64,000 nucleotides of DNA, taken from the NCBI RefSeq assembly GCF_029633865.1, contig NC_079214.1, forward strand, positions 27,398,724-27,462,723, written 5' to 3'. Shown one piece after another: positions 18,541 through 30,600 of this stretch; position 1 is the stretch's first letter, and each line of letters begins with the position of its first letter. Origin of the DNA: Lampris incognitus (lineage: Eukaryota; Chordata; Actinopteri; Lampriformes; Lampridae). Both the position numbers and the translations under genes were made by a program. The notes under the pieces are model-generated. The model saw only the letters and a program-made list of their open reading frames with translations. It was not told where the DNA came from and made no database searches.

Positions 18541-21140
18541 ATTTTAGGGTGTTTGAGGAAACAAATGGAGTGAGATAAGTTGGGGGAAGAACTGTACAGA
18601 ACATGGACTTCTGATCACAAACACAGTATTTCGGCTCCTCATCTGCAACAGCCCACAAGGCATGAAAGCACAAAAGGTCTAAATGTCAGTAAACTAAAGA
18701 ATAATGACATCGACGTCCTTTACAGACACTCTGGAGGAACGACTGGAGGTTACTGTGCTGGAGAGCCAGAATGTGGAGGCTGTTTGGACCACACTTGGTG
18801 ACACAATGTATAACACAGCCATGGAGTGTCTAGGCCTCTCCACAAGGAAACACAAAGACTGGTTTGATGAAAACTGCACTGAGATAAACCAGCTGTTGAA
18901 AGAGAAATGCTGTGCCTACAAACTTCATATTGAAGACCCCCAGTCAACAGCCAAGACAGATGCACTTAGGAACATCTGCAGCTCTATCCAAAGAAATCTT
19001 CATCAAATGCAGGATTCATGGCTGAGTAAAAAAGCTGAAGAGATACAGGGCTTTGCAGACAGAAATTACCTGAAAAACTTTTACAATTCCCTGAAAAAAG
19101 TCTACGGTCCTACCATCGCTGGCTCATCCCCGCTCCTTAACGCAGATGGGACAACACTAATCACAGACAAGGGGGAGGTTCTTGAAAGATGGGCTGAACA
19201 CTTCAAAAATGTTTTGAATCACCCTTCTACCATCAACTATGAAGCCATCGATCGACTACCCCAAATTCCATCTGATGAGATGCTGAGCGCCCTTCCAACA
19301 ATGGAAGAGACACTTAAGCCAATCGGACAGTTGTCAATCGGAAAACCACCTGGCTCAGACTCCATCCGAGCTGAAATTTATAAAGAAGGAGGACCTGCAA
19401 TTGCTAAGAAACTTCAGCAGTTGTTTCATCTCATATGGCAAACTAAAACAGTACCTCAAGACTTTAAATATGCCTCAATTATCCACCTCTATAAGCGCAA
19501 GGGAAATCGCCAATCAAGTGATAACCACCGTGGAATTTCCCTGCTGTCCATTGCAGGCAAGACGCTTGCAAGAGTTTTATTAAATCGCCTCAGCGCACAC
19601 CTCAAGAGAAGACTTCTACCTGACTGTCAGTGTGGATTCTGGAAAGAACGCAGGACCATAGACATGGTGTTTGCTGCCTGCCAGCTTCAAGAAAAATGCC
19701 TGGAACAAAATGTTGACCTGGACTCCACTTTTGTTGATCTGACCAAGGCCTTTGATACTGTCTGCACAGACGGCCTTTGGAGAATCATCGCAAAATACGG
19801 ATGTCCAAAAAAAGTTCATCACCATCATACAACAGCTACACAATGGCATACTACCCAGAGTCCAAGACAACGGAGTTGCATCTGAGCCGTTCCCTGTCTC
19901 TAATAGAGTAAAGCAAGGCTATGTCCTTGCCCCAACCCTGTTCAGCCTTATGTTCTCAGCCATGCTGTCAGATGCCTTCAGAGAGGAGGACGCTGGCATT
20001 GTTGTCAGTTACCGTTTTGATGGCTCTCTCTTCAACCTTCAGCAGCTTAAAGCAAAAAACATTAGTTAAAACAGCAACCTTCAACAATCTTCTGTTTGCT
20101 GATGACTGCGTCCTCAACGCTACATCCGAAGCCAACAGGCAACATAGTATCAGTAAGTTCTCAGAGGCTTGCAACAACTTCGGCCTCACCATCAACATAA
20201 AAAAGACTGAAGTTCTACATCAGCCAGCTTCAGGCAAGCCATACAATGTACCCAATGTCACCATCTATGGGCATCGATTAAATGCGGCTGACAAATTCAC
20301 TTACCTGGGCAGTTCACTCTCCAGATATGTCACCATTGATGAAGAGATGACCGCATGACTTGCTAAAGCAAGTACTGCTTTTGGCACACTCCACAAGAAT
20401 GTGTGGAACAGGAGAGGCATCACCCAGGAGACGAAAATTAAAGTGTATCGGGCCATAGTTCTCACCACACTACTTTACGGCTGCGAAACATGGACAGTTT
20501 ACAAACGCCATGCAAAAACACTTAACCACTTTCACACCACATGCCTCAGAAAACTTCTTGGCATAAAGTGGGATGACAAGATCCCTGACACAGAGGTCCT
20601 CACTAGCTCAAGACTGCCGAGTATACACACCATCCTCATGCAATCACAGCTTCGTTTGGGTGGGCCACGTAGTTCGCATGCCAGACCACCTCCCGAAGAA
20701 ACTGTTACACGGCGAACTCAAGCTTGAAGGTTTCGTTAAAGGCCTCCACCATCAACTATGACACATGGGAACAGAAAGCTCTGAACAGAGGAGAGTGGCG
20801 TGCAGCTGTCGGAAATGGTACAAACACATTTGAGGCCACCAGGATTGCTGCAGCAGAGAGCCGCAGGCAGGCCAGGAAAGACCATGCTAGCAACCCTCCA
20901 GGTACTCCCACTATCCTATGCCCACACTGCCAAAGAACATTCAGGGAGCAGATTGGACTAACCAGTCATCTTCTCAGCCACAGAATTCAACCTCTACAGG
21001 ATGACTAGATGGTCCTCGTCGCTGCTACGGACGAACAACACCAATACTGCCCTGCACTAGGTTAAATGCAGAGCTATGCTCTTTGGGAGATGATGTCATT
21101 TCATTTGTACAGCATTGATTGGCATTCTTTTTTTTAATTT
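18540..21140 (+). mobile_element. Non-LTR retrotransposon with C-terminal C2H2 finger
   Basis: The frame from 18704 to about 19810 encodes the region upstream of and into the reverse transcriptase: WAEHFKNVLNHPS, IGKPPGSDSIRAEIYKEGGP, FKYASIIHLYKRKGNRQSSD, NHRGISLLSIAGKTLARVLL and VDLTKAFDTV. It continues in other frames with VKQGYVLAPTLFSLMFSAML (from about 19900), NLLFADDCVLNATSE (catalytic ADD, near 20095), KFTYLGSSLSR and LYGCETWTVYKRHAKTLNHF. Near 20930-20985 it ends in CPHCQRTFREQIGLTSHLLSH, a C2H2-type finger. About four frameshifts or stops break it, for example near 19810, 20060, 20350 and 20660. The N-terminal endonuclease is missing or truncated. The tail is T/A-rich at 21127-21150. 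The clade is unassigned. Confidence 0.8.
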
Positions 21141-21428
21141 TTTTTAAATAAGTTGTACTAACACACAATCCATGTTCATGAATTTGATGGTTATATACTT
21201 AATTAGTTGACTACAGATTATACCTTCTGAGTGTTTGGTTATGAGGGTTTTGTTACTACTTTTAGAACTTTCATCCAACGGTGAGTCATGTTTACCACTT
21301 TGTTCATTTATTGTCGACGCAAGCAAGAGTATTCCTTTACAGAGAGATGTTGTGTCCTGTAATGGTTTGTCTTGTAACGCCGCTAGGAGGCACTGCTGGA
21401 TAATGACGTTTGTGTTCTACATTAATAC

Positions 21429-21570
21429 TGTAACGTGCGTGGATAGGTAGACACGTTAGCCCTTGGCTAACGGGTCGGACCCTTTAGTCGAATGGTTAAC
21501 GTGGTCGCTTGTGGTACGGGAAACCCCGGTTCCCGTACTGCCCCCTTAATAGGCTAGTTGCGTAGCGACA
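21429..21570 (+). repeat. Possible solo LTR related to the TRIM at 45763
   Basis: It starts TGTAACGTGCGTGGATAGG and contains GACACGTTAGCC and TTTAGTCGAATGGTTAACG. These match, with substitutions, the first ~75 bp of the terminal repeats at 45763 and 46146. It may end at GCGACA (21570). No clear target duplication was found, so the right boundary is uncertain. Confidence 0.5.
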
Positions 21571-21814
21571 TTCTACCACTTCCGCTTCCCATTTCTGGAG
21601 TGCATTTCCATTTCCGGTCTTGATGCGCGAAGCAGAGAGATGTGATGGCATTTTACACAAGGTGTCTTCAGGATTTGACAAAAATCACAGTAATATGTTT
21701 TTACAATAAATCTGTTTTTATTGACCATTAATGAGTGAGTCCCCTGTTGAAGTTTGTCAAGCACCAACAGACCAAATACTCTCGATGATGTTATGACCGG
21801 AGGAATAGAAAAAT

Positions 21815-22115
21815 GAAATAATAGATAGATAGATATGATGTAGGACAAGTCAATTTTATTTATAAAGTGCTTTTCACAAAGTGCTTTACAGAATAAACAA
21901 GGAAGCATAGATGAACAACAATTGGTTGTCAGTAGTTATACAATAAGAACTTAATCTGTCAAATAAAAATTTCTCCATCACTTTAGATACCACACTGGCT
22001 AGAGCAATCGGTTGATAATTATCTAAACTCCCTACTTTGCCTGCTTTGTCCTTAATAACAGGAACAAGAGTGGCAGACAACATGGAGTATGGCAAGATGC
22101 CATGTGACAAAAAGC
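21815..22115 (-). mobile_element. LINE relic (RT fragment plus 3' tail)
   Basis: The minus-strand frame at 21886-22110 reads LPYSMLSATLVPVIKDKAGK then VGSLDNYQPIALASVVSKVM, the finger region of a LINE reverse transcriptase. It runs directly into a 3'-tail-like AAAGCACTTTATAAATAAAA (minus strand) and a (TATC)n tail at about 21818-21835. The middle of the element is therefore missing. Confidence 0.65.
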
Positions 22116-22367
22116 TTGTGAAGCATATAGCTAGTATGTACTATGGACTATGTATTATGAGCTGCATACTAGGGATAGACAATATTATACAACAGGATAA
22201 GGCACTTGAGTATGGGTACTATATACAATGGATGGACGATGAATACAACAAATACAATACAGGTGAGATATGATATGTTTGAATGGAGAATTGGTTCACT
22301 GGGACAATATGCTGACATCTGATTAGGTAAATGGAGCAGTAGCTCACATATATGTGATTGTGACTTC

Positions 22368-22516
22368 TGGTGACAGAGGTCTGTGTGGCTGTGGGCTGAC
22401 GGTCAACCTACTCCTGGTGACAGACGTCTGTGTGGCTGTGGGCTGATGGTCCTCTTGGTCCTGGTGACAGAGGTCTGTGTGGCTGCCTGTGGGCTGATGG
22501 TTCTCCTGGTCCTGGA
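22368..22516 (+). repeat. Minisatellite, about 3 units of 45-50 bp
   Basis: Units beginning CTGGTGACAGAGGTCTGTGT and continuing GGCTGTGGGCTGATGGTC start near 22368, 22413 and 22461. The copies are imperfect and of unequal length. Confidence 0.75.
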
Positions 22517-23883
22517 TGCTTGTGAGGTCAGCGTGGGTTCGCTCCTGAGGGCGTCTCTCTCCTTTTGGAATTAAATGTATAATTATTTAATGTCAAATTT
22601 GCTTTATTACTAAGATTATAACCTTAATCCCGCTAATGTCTGCAAATGTGCCATTATTCCATCAATTTATAAGTAGTAACTGCAAATACTAGTTAACACA
22701 TTTACCTGCCCAGGCCTTCACCAGTGGTCCATTCTGGTAGTTCACCAGGATGCAAGCTACGTTGAACAGCTGATCGATACTTCCACACACAGACAGCGGT
22801 ATGACCTGGCTTAACAGCTTGTTTTCTTTGACCCTCCGGATACACCTGTCCAGGTTTGAAACAAAGAAGAAAAAGTAAAAATGAACAACATAAGGATACC
22901 CATAAGATATACAATATACATTTCTTGTAAGAGAAATGAGCAGAATATTTAATTCATGAGATACAGCGTATCATCATCAAATCTTTACCCGTGTAAAATA
23001 GAATTGATATAAATATTAGTATTCAAAACAAAATCACCTCTCAACGTGGACTCTCAAGTGGGCAATGGACTGCGTCTGCTGGACATCCTCCCTACACATT
23101 TGGGCATTCTTCGACAGAAAGGTGGGTCGGTAGACCTTGCAGGGAACGAGAGAGTCCACCACAAAACCTTTGTCCACCATAATGGCTGTGTCTGCTGTGA
23201 GGAGGTTAGTATCTTAGATATCTTGAAGATCTCTCGGTCGCTCATAGAGCCAGCATACAATGCAGAGATAAACGTTATGGGGCCGTGGGGGGCAATTCCT
23301 ATCAAGGCCTTGAATGTTGTGTGAGATTTGTATGTTGAGAAGATCTCACTCTGCAGAAGGAGAGAGGAGGGAGTTTGGCAGTAGATCTCTGTACAGTCAA
23401 GGATCACCTGTGTGTCAGGGTAGGACTCAAACTCTGGTGGCAATAGAGCTTTCACTTCATCTTGTGGTATCCACAGGCGGATGGAGCCAAGGACAAAGTA
23501 AAGAAAGTTTGTCCATGTTGTAATGATCCTGCTGGCTGTAGTGCGGTGAATGTCAAAGCGTTTGGCAAGATCTGAGAGGCAGGCCAACAGACAAGTACAT
23601 CAAAAATAGCAGCAGTTCATCAATGGGTGCCAGTTTCTGTGAAAATAAATGAAAAGGGCTTTGTGTTTTTATCATGCAGAGACCAGTTAAATCACAACAA
23701 CAATAGCACGACAGTAAAAGCAATTAAACCACCAAAAAGTGCCACTAGAGAGATGTTGCCTATTCACCCATGATCACACTGAGGCAGTCTTGGCCCCAGT
23801 AGCCTATGCCCTATGCCCTATTGTATATAGTGCCTATTGCCCACATGAGTGTGTAACCACAAACCATTCTCAACATGCACATA

Positions 23884-25519
23884 CAGTGCATCCGGAAAGT
23901 ATTCACACCCCTTCACTTTCCCCACATTTTGTTATGTTACAGCCTTATTCCAAAATGGATTAAATTCTTTTTTTCCCTCATCAATCTACACACAATACCC
24001 CATAATAACAAAGCGAAAAAGGTTTTGTAGAATTTTTTTCAAATTTATTAAAAATAAAAAACTGAAATATTGCATGTACATAAATATTCACACCCTTTAC
24101 TCAGTACTTGGTTGAGCCACCCTTGGCAGTGATTACAGCCTCAAGTCTTCTTGGGTATGAAGCTACAAGCTTGGCACACCTATATTTGGGGTATTTCTCC
24201 CATTCTTCTTTGCAGATCCTCTCGAGCTCTGTAAGGTTAGATGGGGAGCGTCGCTGCACAGCTATTTTCAGGTCTTTCCAGAGATGTTCAATGGGGTTCA
24301 AGTCTGGGCTCTGGCTGGGCCACTCAAGGACATTCACAGACTTGTCCCAAAGCCACTCCTTCATTGTCTTGGCTGTGTGCTTAGGGTCGTTGTCGTGTTG
24401 AAAGGTAAACCTTCGCCTCAGTCTGAGGTCCTGAGCACTCTGGAGCAGGTTTTCATCAAGGATCTCTCTGTACTTTGCTCCATTCATCTTTCCCTCGATC
24501 CTGACTAGTCTCCCAGTTCCTGCCGCTGAAAAACATCCCCACAGCATGATGCTGCCACCACCATGCTTCACTGTAGGGATGGTATTAGCAAGGTGATGAG
24601 AGGTGCCTGGTTTCCTCCAGACGTGACGTTTGGCATTCAGGCCAAAGAGTTCAATCTTGGTTTCATCAGACCAGAGAATCTTATTTCTCATGGTCTGAGA
24701 GTCCTTTAGGTGCTTTCTGGCAAACTCCAAGCGGGCTGTCATGTGCCTTTTCCTGAGCAGAGGCTTCCGTCTGGCCACTCTACCATAAAGGCCTGATTGG
24801 TGGAGTGCTGCAGAGATGGCTGTCCTTCTGGAAGGTTCTCCCATCTCCACAGAGGAATGCTGGAGCTCTGTCAGAGTGACCATCGGGTTCTTGGTCACCT
24901 CCCTGACCAAGGCCCTTCTCCCCCGATTTCTCAGTTTGGCTGGGCGGCCAGCTCAAGGAAGAGTCCTGGTGGATCCAAACATCTTCCATTTACGAATGAT
25001 GGAGACCACTGTGCTCTTCGGGACCTTCAAAGCTGTAGAAATTTTTTTGTACCCTTCCCCAGATCTGTGCCTCAATACAATCCTGTCTCGGAGGTCCACA
25101 GACAATTCCTTTGACTTCATGGCTTGGTTTCTGCTCTGACATGCACTGTCAACAGTGGGACCTTATATAGACAGGTGTGTACCTTTCCAAATCATGTCCA
25201 ATCCATTGAATTTACTAGAGGTGGACTCCGATCAAGATGTAGAAACATCTCAAGGATGATCAGTGGAAACAGGACGAACCTGAGCTCAATTTTGAGTGTC
25301 ATAGCAAAGGGTGTGAATACTTATGTACATGCAATATTTCAGTTTGTTATTTTTAATAAATTTGCAAAAATTTCTACAAAACCTTTTTCACTTTGTCATT
25401 ATGGGGTATTGTGTGTAGATTGATGAGAAAAAAAGGAATTTAATCCATTTTGGAATAAGGCTGTAACATAACACAATGTGGGGAAAGTGAAGGGGTGTGA
25501 ATACTTTCCGGATGCACTG
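23884..25519 (-). mobile_element. Tc1/mariner transposon, nearly complete
   Basis: A 1636-bp element flanked by TA at 23882-23883 and 25520-25521. The terminal inverted repeats are long, about 215 bp: they start CAGTGCATCCGGAAAGTATT and reach about 24099 on the left and about 25303 on the right, each with an internal ATTCACACCC repeat at both ends (IR/DR-type layout). The inner part encodes a minus-strand transposase. It is inserted in an intron of the THAP/DDE relic. Confidence 0.93.
24101..25120 (-). pseudogene. Tc1 transposase with one premature stop
   Basis: It would be a cut-and-paste transposase of about 339 aa. The start ATG at 25120 gives MKSKELSVDLRDRIVLRHRS, a paired-like helix-turn-helix. 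The [14 protein letters not shown] linker follows, then a second HTH ([20 protein letters not shown]) and the DDE core: [51 protein letters not shown] (D, D, E all present). The only break seen is an in-frame TGA at 24953-24955, where relatives carry Arg before AGRPAKL, consistent with CpG decay of CGA. The C-terminus is GGSTKY. Confidence 0.88.
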
Positions 25520-26444
25520 TACATGTGTCACATCAACATTGGATACAACAATGACCATCATTTCTCTTCACTGGATTTGATTCTCATAACATAACTTACT
25601 GTTGCTTTGTGTTGAGTGGAGTTGACAGAGGCAGCACTGGTGACCCTTATCATCTTGGTTTTTACGGCTGGCTCTGTCAGTTGCCAAAAGGTCAAGAAAT
25701 GCTTGTATGATGAAAATCTAAGAATAAAAAGATAAGCACATTAGACCTTCTTTCTATTACGGTAAACACACGGCAGTGTACATACCGGTAGACACATAGT
25801 TTATTTTATATTCCAGAAAATGGTTCATTTACCTTGTGTAAAAACGAATGTCGTCGTCTGACCCTGCGAGACGTTGCAGCCCAAAACGGGACTGTAGCTG
25901 CAACCTTTCCAGACAGTTTTGCAGCTCCAGCACTTTCCTTTTCAACATTTCGTTTTCCTCAGCCAACTGATCAGCCCTTACGCTAGTCGCCGGTGTAATG
26001 CAGTAGTCGTGATCGGGTACCCGTGCTTCCATGTCAGAGTCGGAGTCAGAGACTGGTAACGCTATGTCCGGGGAAGGGCATCTCGGGCGGCGTTGCCAAA
26101 CATTGAGCCTTGGGGCTGGAGTAGAATATTCGTTCCAAGCAAAAAGAGATGGTAACACTACCTTTGTTGAGTACTTTCTTTCCCCCAGTCATAACTACAT
26201 CGCCTGTCTTGAAATGCCGACTACAGACACGAGTAGTCTCGGAAGGAGTGAACTCGTCTCTACGGATCTTAGCTAGCCACTGGGCTCGTAGCTCAAGGTT
26301 AGCTGGAAATCTATGAAAGCTAATCGTCGAATTATACCGAGATGAGTTAGCACACTTAGGTACACAACAGTGGTAACTAGTTGTCGCTGTCTGTTGTCGC
26401 TGATAAGTAACCAGTCGCCTCCTCTTTGCCCCGAAGACACTCAC

Positions 26445-27674
26445 CTTGAAAAATACAGCTAGCCCAGAGCCTTAGAAAGAGAGAGTTACCTCAACTCCGT
26501 ACACGTCAATGGGCCAATTATTTAACAGCAATAGCGGATCATGGGAGCCCCAGATAGTTCCAAACAGTGGCCATAGAATATGTGTCACGTTGGAATATAT
26601 CTATATATGAATGTAAAAATCTGAAAATATTGGTTAGTAGTTACCAGAAATCGCGGCTAAGCAGTTCATTTAAATGACCCGCCAAGCTTCGTTTGGAATT
26701 ATTCGGCGGCTACATGAACCACGTGACCCTCTCGCGTTCCGACTCCTCATTGACGTAACTCTCTCTTTCTAGGTCTCTGCAGCTAGCCAGCTATCCGTTC
26801 TCCTCGCAACAAATCTGACCGGAAATGGCCATGCACTCCAGGACGCCCGGAAGTTTCAATGACGACCGCTTGTGCACCTAGCCCATTCGCCACAATACAG
26901 TAAGAAGAAGAGAATATAAGATGGTGGCTACGAGTAACGTTGAATGCTTACCGAGCTCAGTAAACTTTCTCCTAACATTACCTGCTGTCGTTATTGAAAT
27001 TTACTACGATACCACAGCAACGTTTTTAGTCATACAGGATTAAATAGTTAATTATTTAAAATAGGAAAACATAATTCAGGAAGGAGGGAATTTTGTGATT
27101 CAAGAATAAACATTAGAACATGTTGCGCCTTATTGTCAAAATATGATGGTGAGACTGATACTGAATCTTATAGAAATAAAGTTGAGACTTGGCTTTCGTG
27201 ATCTTATACAAATAAGTTCTGAGGATAAATGTTTTCTATTTTTGTTTCAATATCTTAGGAGAACAAAACTGATAGGAGTATATAACTTTATTTTCTTGAT
27301 TTTTTTTCTTTTCTGTTAGCGAATGTGTAGCGTCCCAATCTACACCCCACTCCAGTTGGTGGCGGTAATGCGATATAAGGTTGTTTACCAACCGCAAAAA
27401 AAACAAGAAGAAAAAGAAGCTGTACTGCTGCCTTTTCCGTTTCCCGTGAGCTCAGTAACTCCTGCTAGTTTCGATAATCTCAACTCTTATTTTACCAGAT
27501 AACGCCTATCGAGATAATAGCCAATATTTTACACACGGTTGTTTCAAATTTCAATAAAGTGGACGATGTTAATTGTCAAATGCTAAAAAGTTACAGCTGT
27601 TTAAACTAAGCAGCTAAACAGTCAATTGCTGGATAGCTACCAGCTAAACTAATGAGGTTAGCTGGTTAGCTGCA
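26445..27674 (+). promoter_or_regulatory. zrsr2 upstream region
   Basis: Non-coding sequence between the THAP relic and zrsr2. CG-containing patches at about 26700-26900 and 27420-27480 could be promoter sequence. An interspersed repeat occupies about 27319-27418. No coding frame is recognised. Confidence 0.4.
27319..27418 (+). repeat. Short interspersed repeat with (AAG)n-like tail
   Basis: The block GCGTCCCAATCTACACCCC, AGTTGGTGGCGGTAATGCG, GGTTGTTTACCAACCGC, followed by an AAGAAGAAAAAG tail, is a common teleost dispersed repeat. It contains a small palindrome (GGTTGT...ACCAACC). The family is not named with confidence. Confidence 0.5.
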
Positions 27675-30600
27675 ATGGCAACATCCGTGCCTTCACTGGT
27701 CCCTGCACCAGCACTGAGGTGTGTGCTCTTTAGTACTCTTGTCAAGATTCGCCATTGATCATGTTATTATTGTATTAACCTGGGACAGTGCCCCAGCTAT
27801 AACAGTATTCTTTGTCCGGTCATGCGTCATGTTTTATGTTATTTTGGCCTGCAGTCCAGCTGGCGCTTTTAAGATATATATATATATATATATGTGTATA
27901 AACCTATATGTCATCTCTTCATCAATAGCCAGAGGGTCCGCAGGGCTGCACTGAAGAAAGAAAGAAGAAAACGGAAACGCCAAGCCCTTGCCCAAGCCAG
28001 GGAATGCGGTATGGATATATCCAATTAGAGCAAAATTTGTTTTTGGTACCCATTTTACAAATGTGTCTGTTGCATTTCCTGTGCACCGATAACATCTGAA
28101 CATTATTAGGTGTAAAAAATGGAGGGACTACTACGGAAGAGGAGGAAAATGATGAAAACGCTGAGAAAGAAAGGTAGTTTGATAATGATTTTCAAAATTT
28201 TTTTGCTGTCACTTAAGTAATTTGTTAAGTGCAATGTTTTTTGAAAGGCCTCGATTTCTTTGCAGCCAACAGCTACATGAAGAATGGCTGGAAAGAGAGA
28301 GAGTTGCACAGGAGGAATTCAAGCTAAAGCATGAGAGGGAGGAAGCTGCAAGGAAGCGAAAGGAAGAGGAGGAGGTAACCCAAAGTTTTGGCATATTGAT
28401 TGACAAGTTTAATATCCTTTTGGAAATTGTGTCATACAGCAAAACATATCGAAAATACCACCAATGACAGCAACAAACGACAACATTACCAGCAACAAGC
28501 GTGACATTATGCATTATATTACATGTTGGCGCTACGTTATATTATTACAGTATAATAATAGAGTATACAGCAGACAACCTGCACACATTGATGACTAATA
28601 AGCCTGTTTTGTAAATCCATAAGACTTGGTAGGGATGGCATTTGCAATATATATTTTGTAATTGAAGTTTTTCATTGGTAATTTAAAAAAAATTGACCAA
28701 AAAATGTGTATTCCATTAATGAGCTACATTTACTGTGTTCACAGCATAAGATAAAGGCTGAATGGGAGGCGCAACAGAAGAGAGAGCAAGATGAGCAAGA
28801 TAAAAAGCAGCAGGAAAAGCGAGACAGAGAGGTGAAACGGGCTCATGGAGGATAGAAACAAAGACAAAACATATCCTCTTCTGCTCTGCCCACTGAGTGG
28901 AGTCATTACATTAACAATTACTTGTGTCAAATTCAAAGGAAGGGACAATTCTTCATTTAAACATACTCAGTCTAGAACTTGTGTAATTGTATATTTTCAC
29001 CCACCTAAGTATTTCCTCTCACAGAAATGTTCTGGCCTTCATAAGCTTTTTTTCCCTTGACTAAGTGGCGCAAACAATCATCTTGTTCCTTAACTAAGAT
29101 GCACATTTAGAGGGCCAACCTTTCCTGCACCGCCCACCCTCAAGACCAGGATGTATCTTTTACCTGTGCCTCCCGAGTATCCAAACATATTGGAAATATC
29201 TCTGAAACATAGATTTTTTTTTCTTATTGTCCCTCAGTTTTGGTGAATATAATCTTAACGTACAATATCAGATATGCTATGTTGACCCCAACACATTTTC
29301 ACCAGCCATGTTTTTACACCATTTGTAGGAAGCTGTTCAGAAAATGTTGGACCAAGCTGAAAGTCAGGTAATAATAACATTACATAATATTGCATAATAT
29401 ACATAATACAATAATTGTTGCATTGTTAACACAAGTGTCTGCTGTCATGAGAACGCCATATCCCGGAAAGCTATGAATCAAGAACATGTATATGTAGTTT
29501 TTAGATGGATAATCTTAATTCTAAATGATCCTAATTAGGAACAAACACTGCTACCTTAGCTGGGTTTGGCAAAGGTAATGTTGATAAAAACTTGATTCAG
29601 AAACTACATTGATTGATTGATAACTTGTTGATAAGTGACAGGCATGGGCACAAGTCCGTTTACCCAGCCACTGAGGATGCACAAGGCAGTGCATTCTTAG
29701 TGCCGGTCCCAAGCCGGGATGGGCAGGGTTGTGTCAGAAAGGGCAAATCAAATATGCGGAGCATAAATCAGATTTCCATACTGAAACGGATGATCCGCTG
29801 TTACGACCCCTAACGGGAGCAGCCAAAAGTAGTAGTAGTAGAATGTTGATAAAAACTAATTTCATTTATGTAGAGAGGAGCTTCCTCTTGATGAATTTGT
29901 TCTCAAATTCAGTCTACCTTTGTGAGGACATACAAGGGATGTGGGTATATATATATATGGTCTGTATAAGTCACTGGACTGTCCTCATATTATTAGTGAT
30001 GATGCTCTCATAATACCCTTTGCAATGCACATCCAAGTCCACGAGTGCGAATAATACAGTGGTTAAAGTAAACATCAAAAAGACATGCATGTTAGAGTTA
30101 ATACTCCTGTTTGTGCCCCTGACCGAGGCATGGCAAGATGAACTGGAGTTAGTCAGCTGCACGGCAGCTGCCCACTGCTGCTAGTTACACAGCTAGGATA
30201 GGTTAAATGCAGAAACGAATTTCCTCATGGGGATTAATAAAGTATATCAAAATAAAACAATAACAAAATGATTTCATATTAAGTGTCACATTTTGGCTTT
30301 ATTCGAATGTGGTTGGCTGATGGGCCGTAGCTTTTGCTCATTGCCTGTCTGATTCTACAATCCTGTAATGAAAGGCTTGAATTTCCAAGATTTAATCTTT
30401 AACAGAGTGGCACGGTGGCACAGTGGTTAGCGCGGTTGCTTCACAGCAAGAAGGTTCTGGGTTCAAGCCCCGGGGTAGTCCAACCTTGGGGGGGGTCGTC
30501 CTCTGAGTGGAGTTGGCATGTTCTCCCCATGTCTGTTAGGGTTTCCTCCGGGTGCTCTGGTTTCCTCCCACAGTCCAAAGAAATGTAGGTCAGATGAATC

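Larger units (their letters stand above)
22690..26444 (-). pseudogene. THAP / DDE_4 transposase-like gene relic (ISL2EU/Harbinger-like)
   Basis: Read on the minus strand. The THAP zinc finger is at about 26160-26390 (CCVPKC...ISFHRFP...W...VCSRHF). A linker and leucine-rich coil follow at about 25840-26130 (LAEENEMLKRKVLELQNCLE). An exon at about 25595-25725 gives FSSYKHFLTFWQLTEPAVKT. A helix-turn-helix and DDE nuclease are at about 23090-23630 (IDELLLFLMYLSVGL, FDIHRTTASRIITTW, VILDCTE with the first Asp, GSMSDREI, and MVDKGFVVDSLVP in a second frame). A last exon lies at about 22690-22855 (RRVKENKLLSQVIPLSVCGS to LVKAWAGKCVN). Introns with plausible splice sites separate the pieces. At least three frameshifts are visible, near 26150, 23580 and 23205, so this copy is not functional as read. 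A Tc1 element sits in one intron. A decayed domesticated gene is an alternative reading. Confidence 0.7.
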
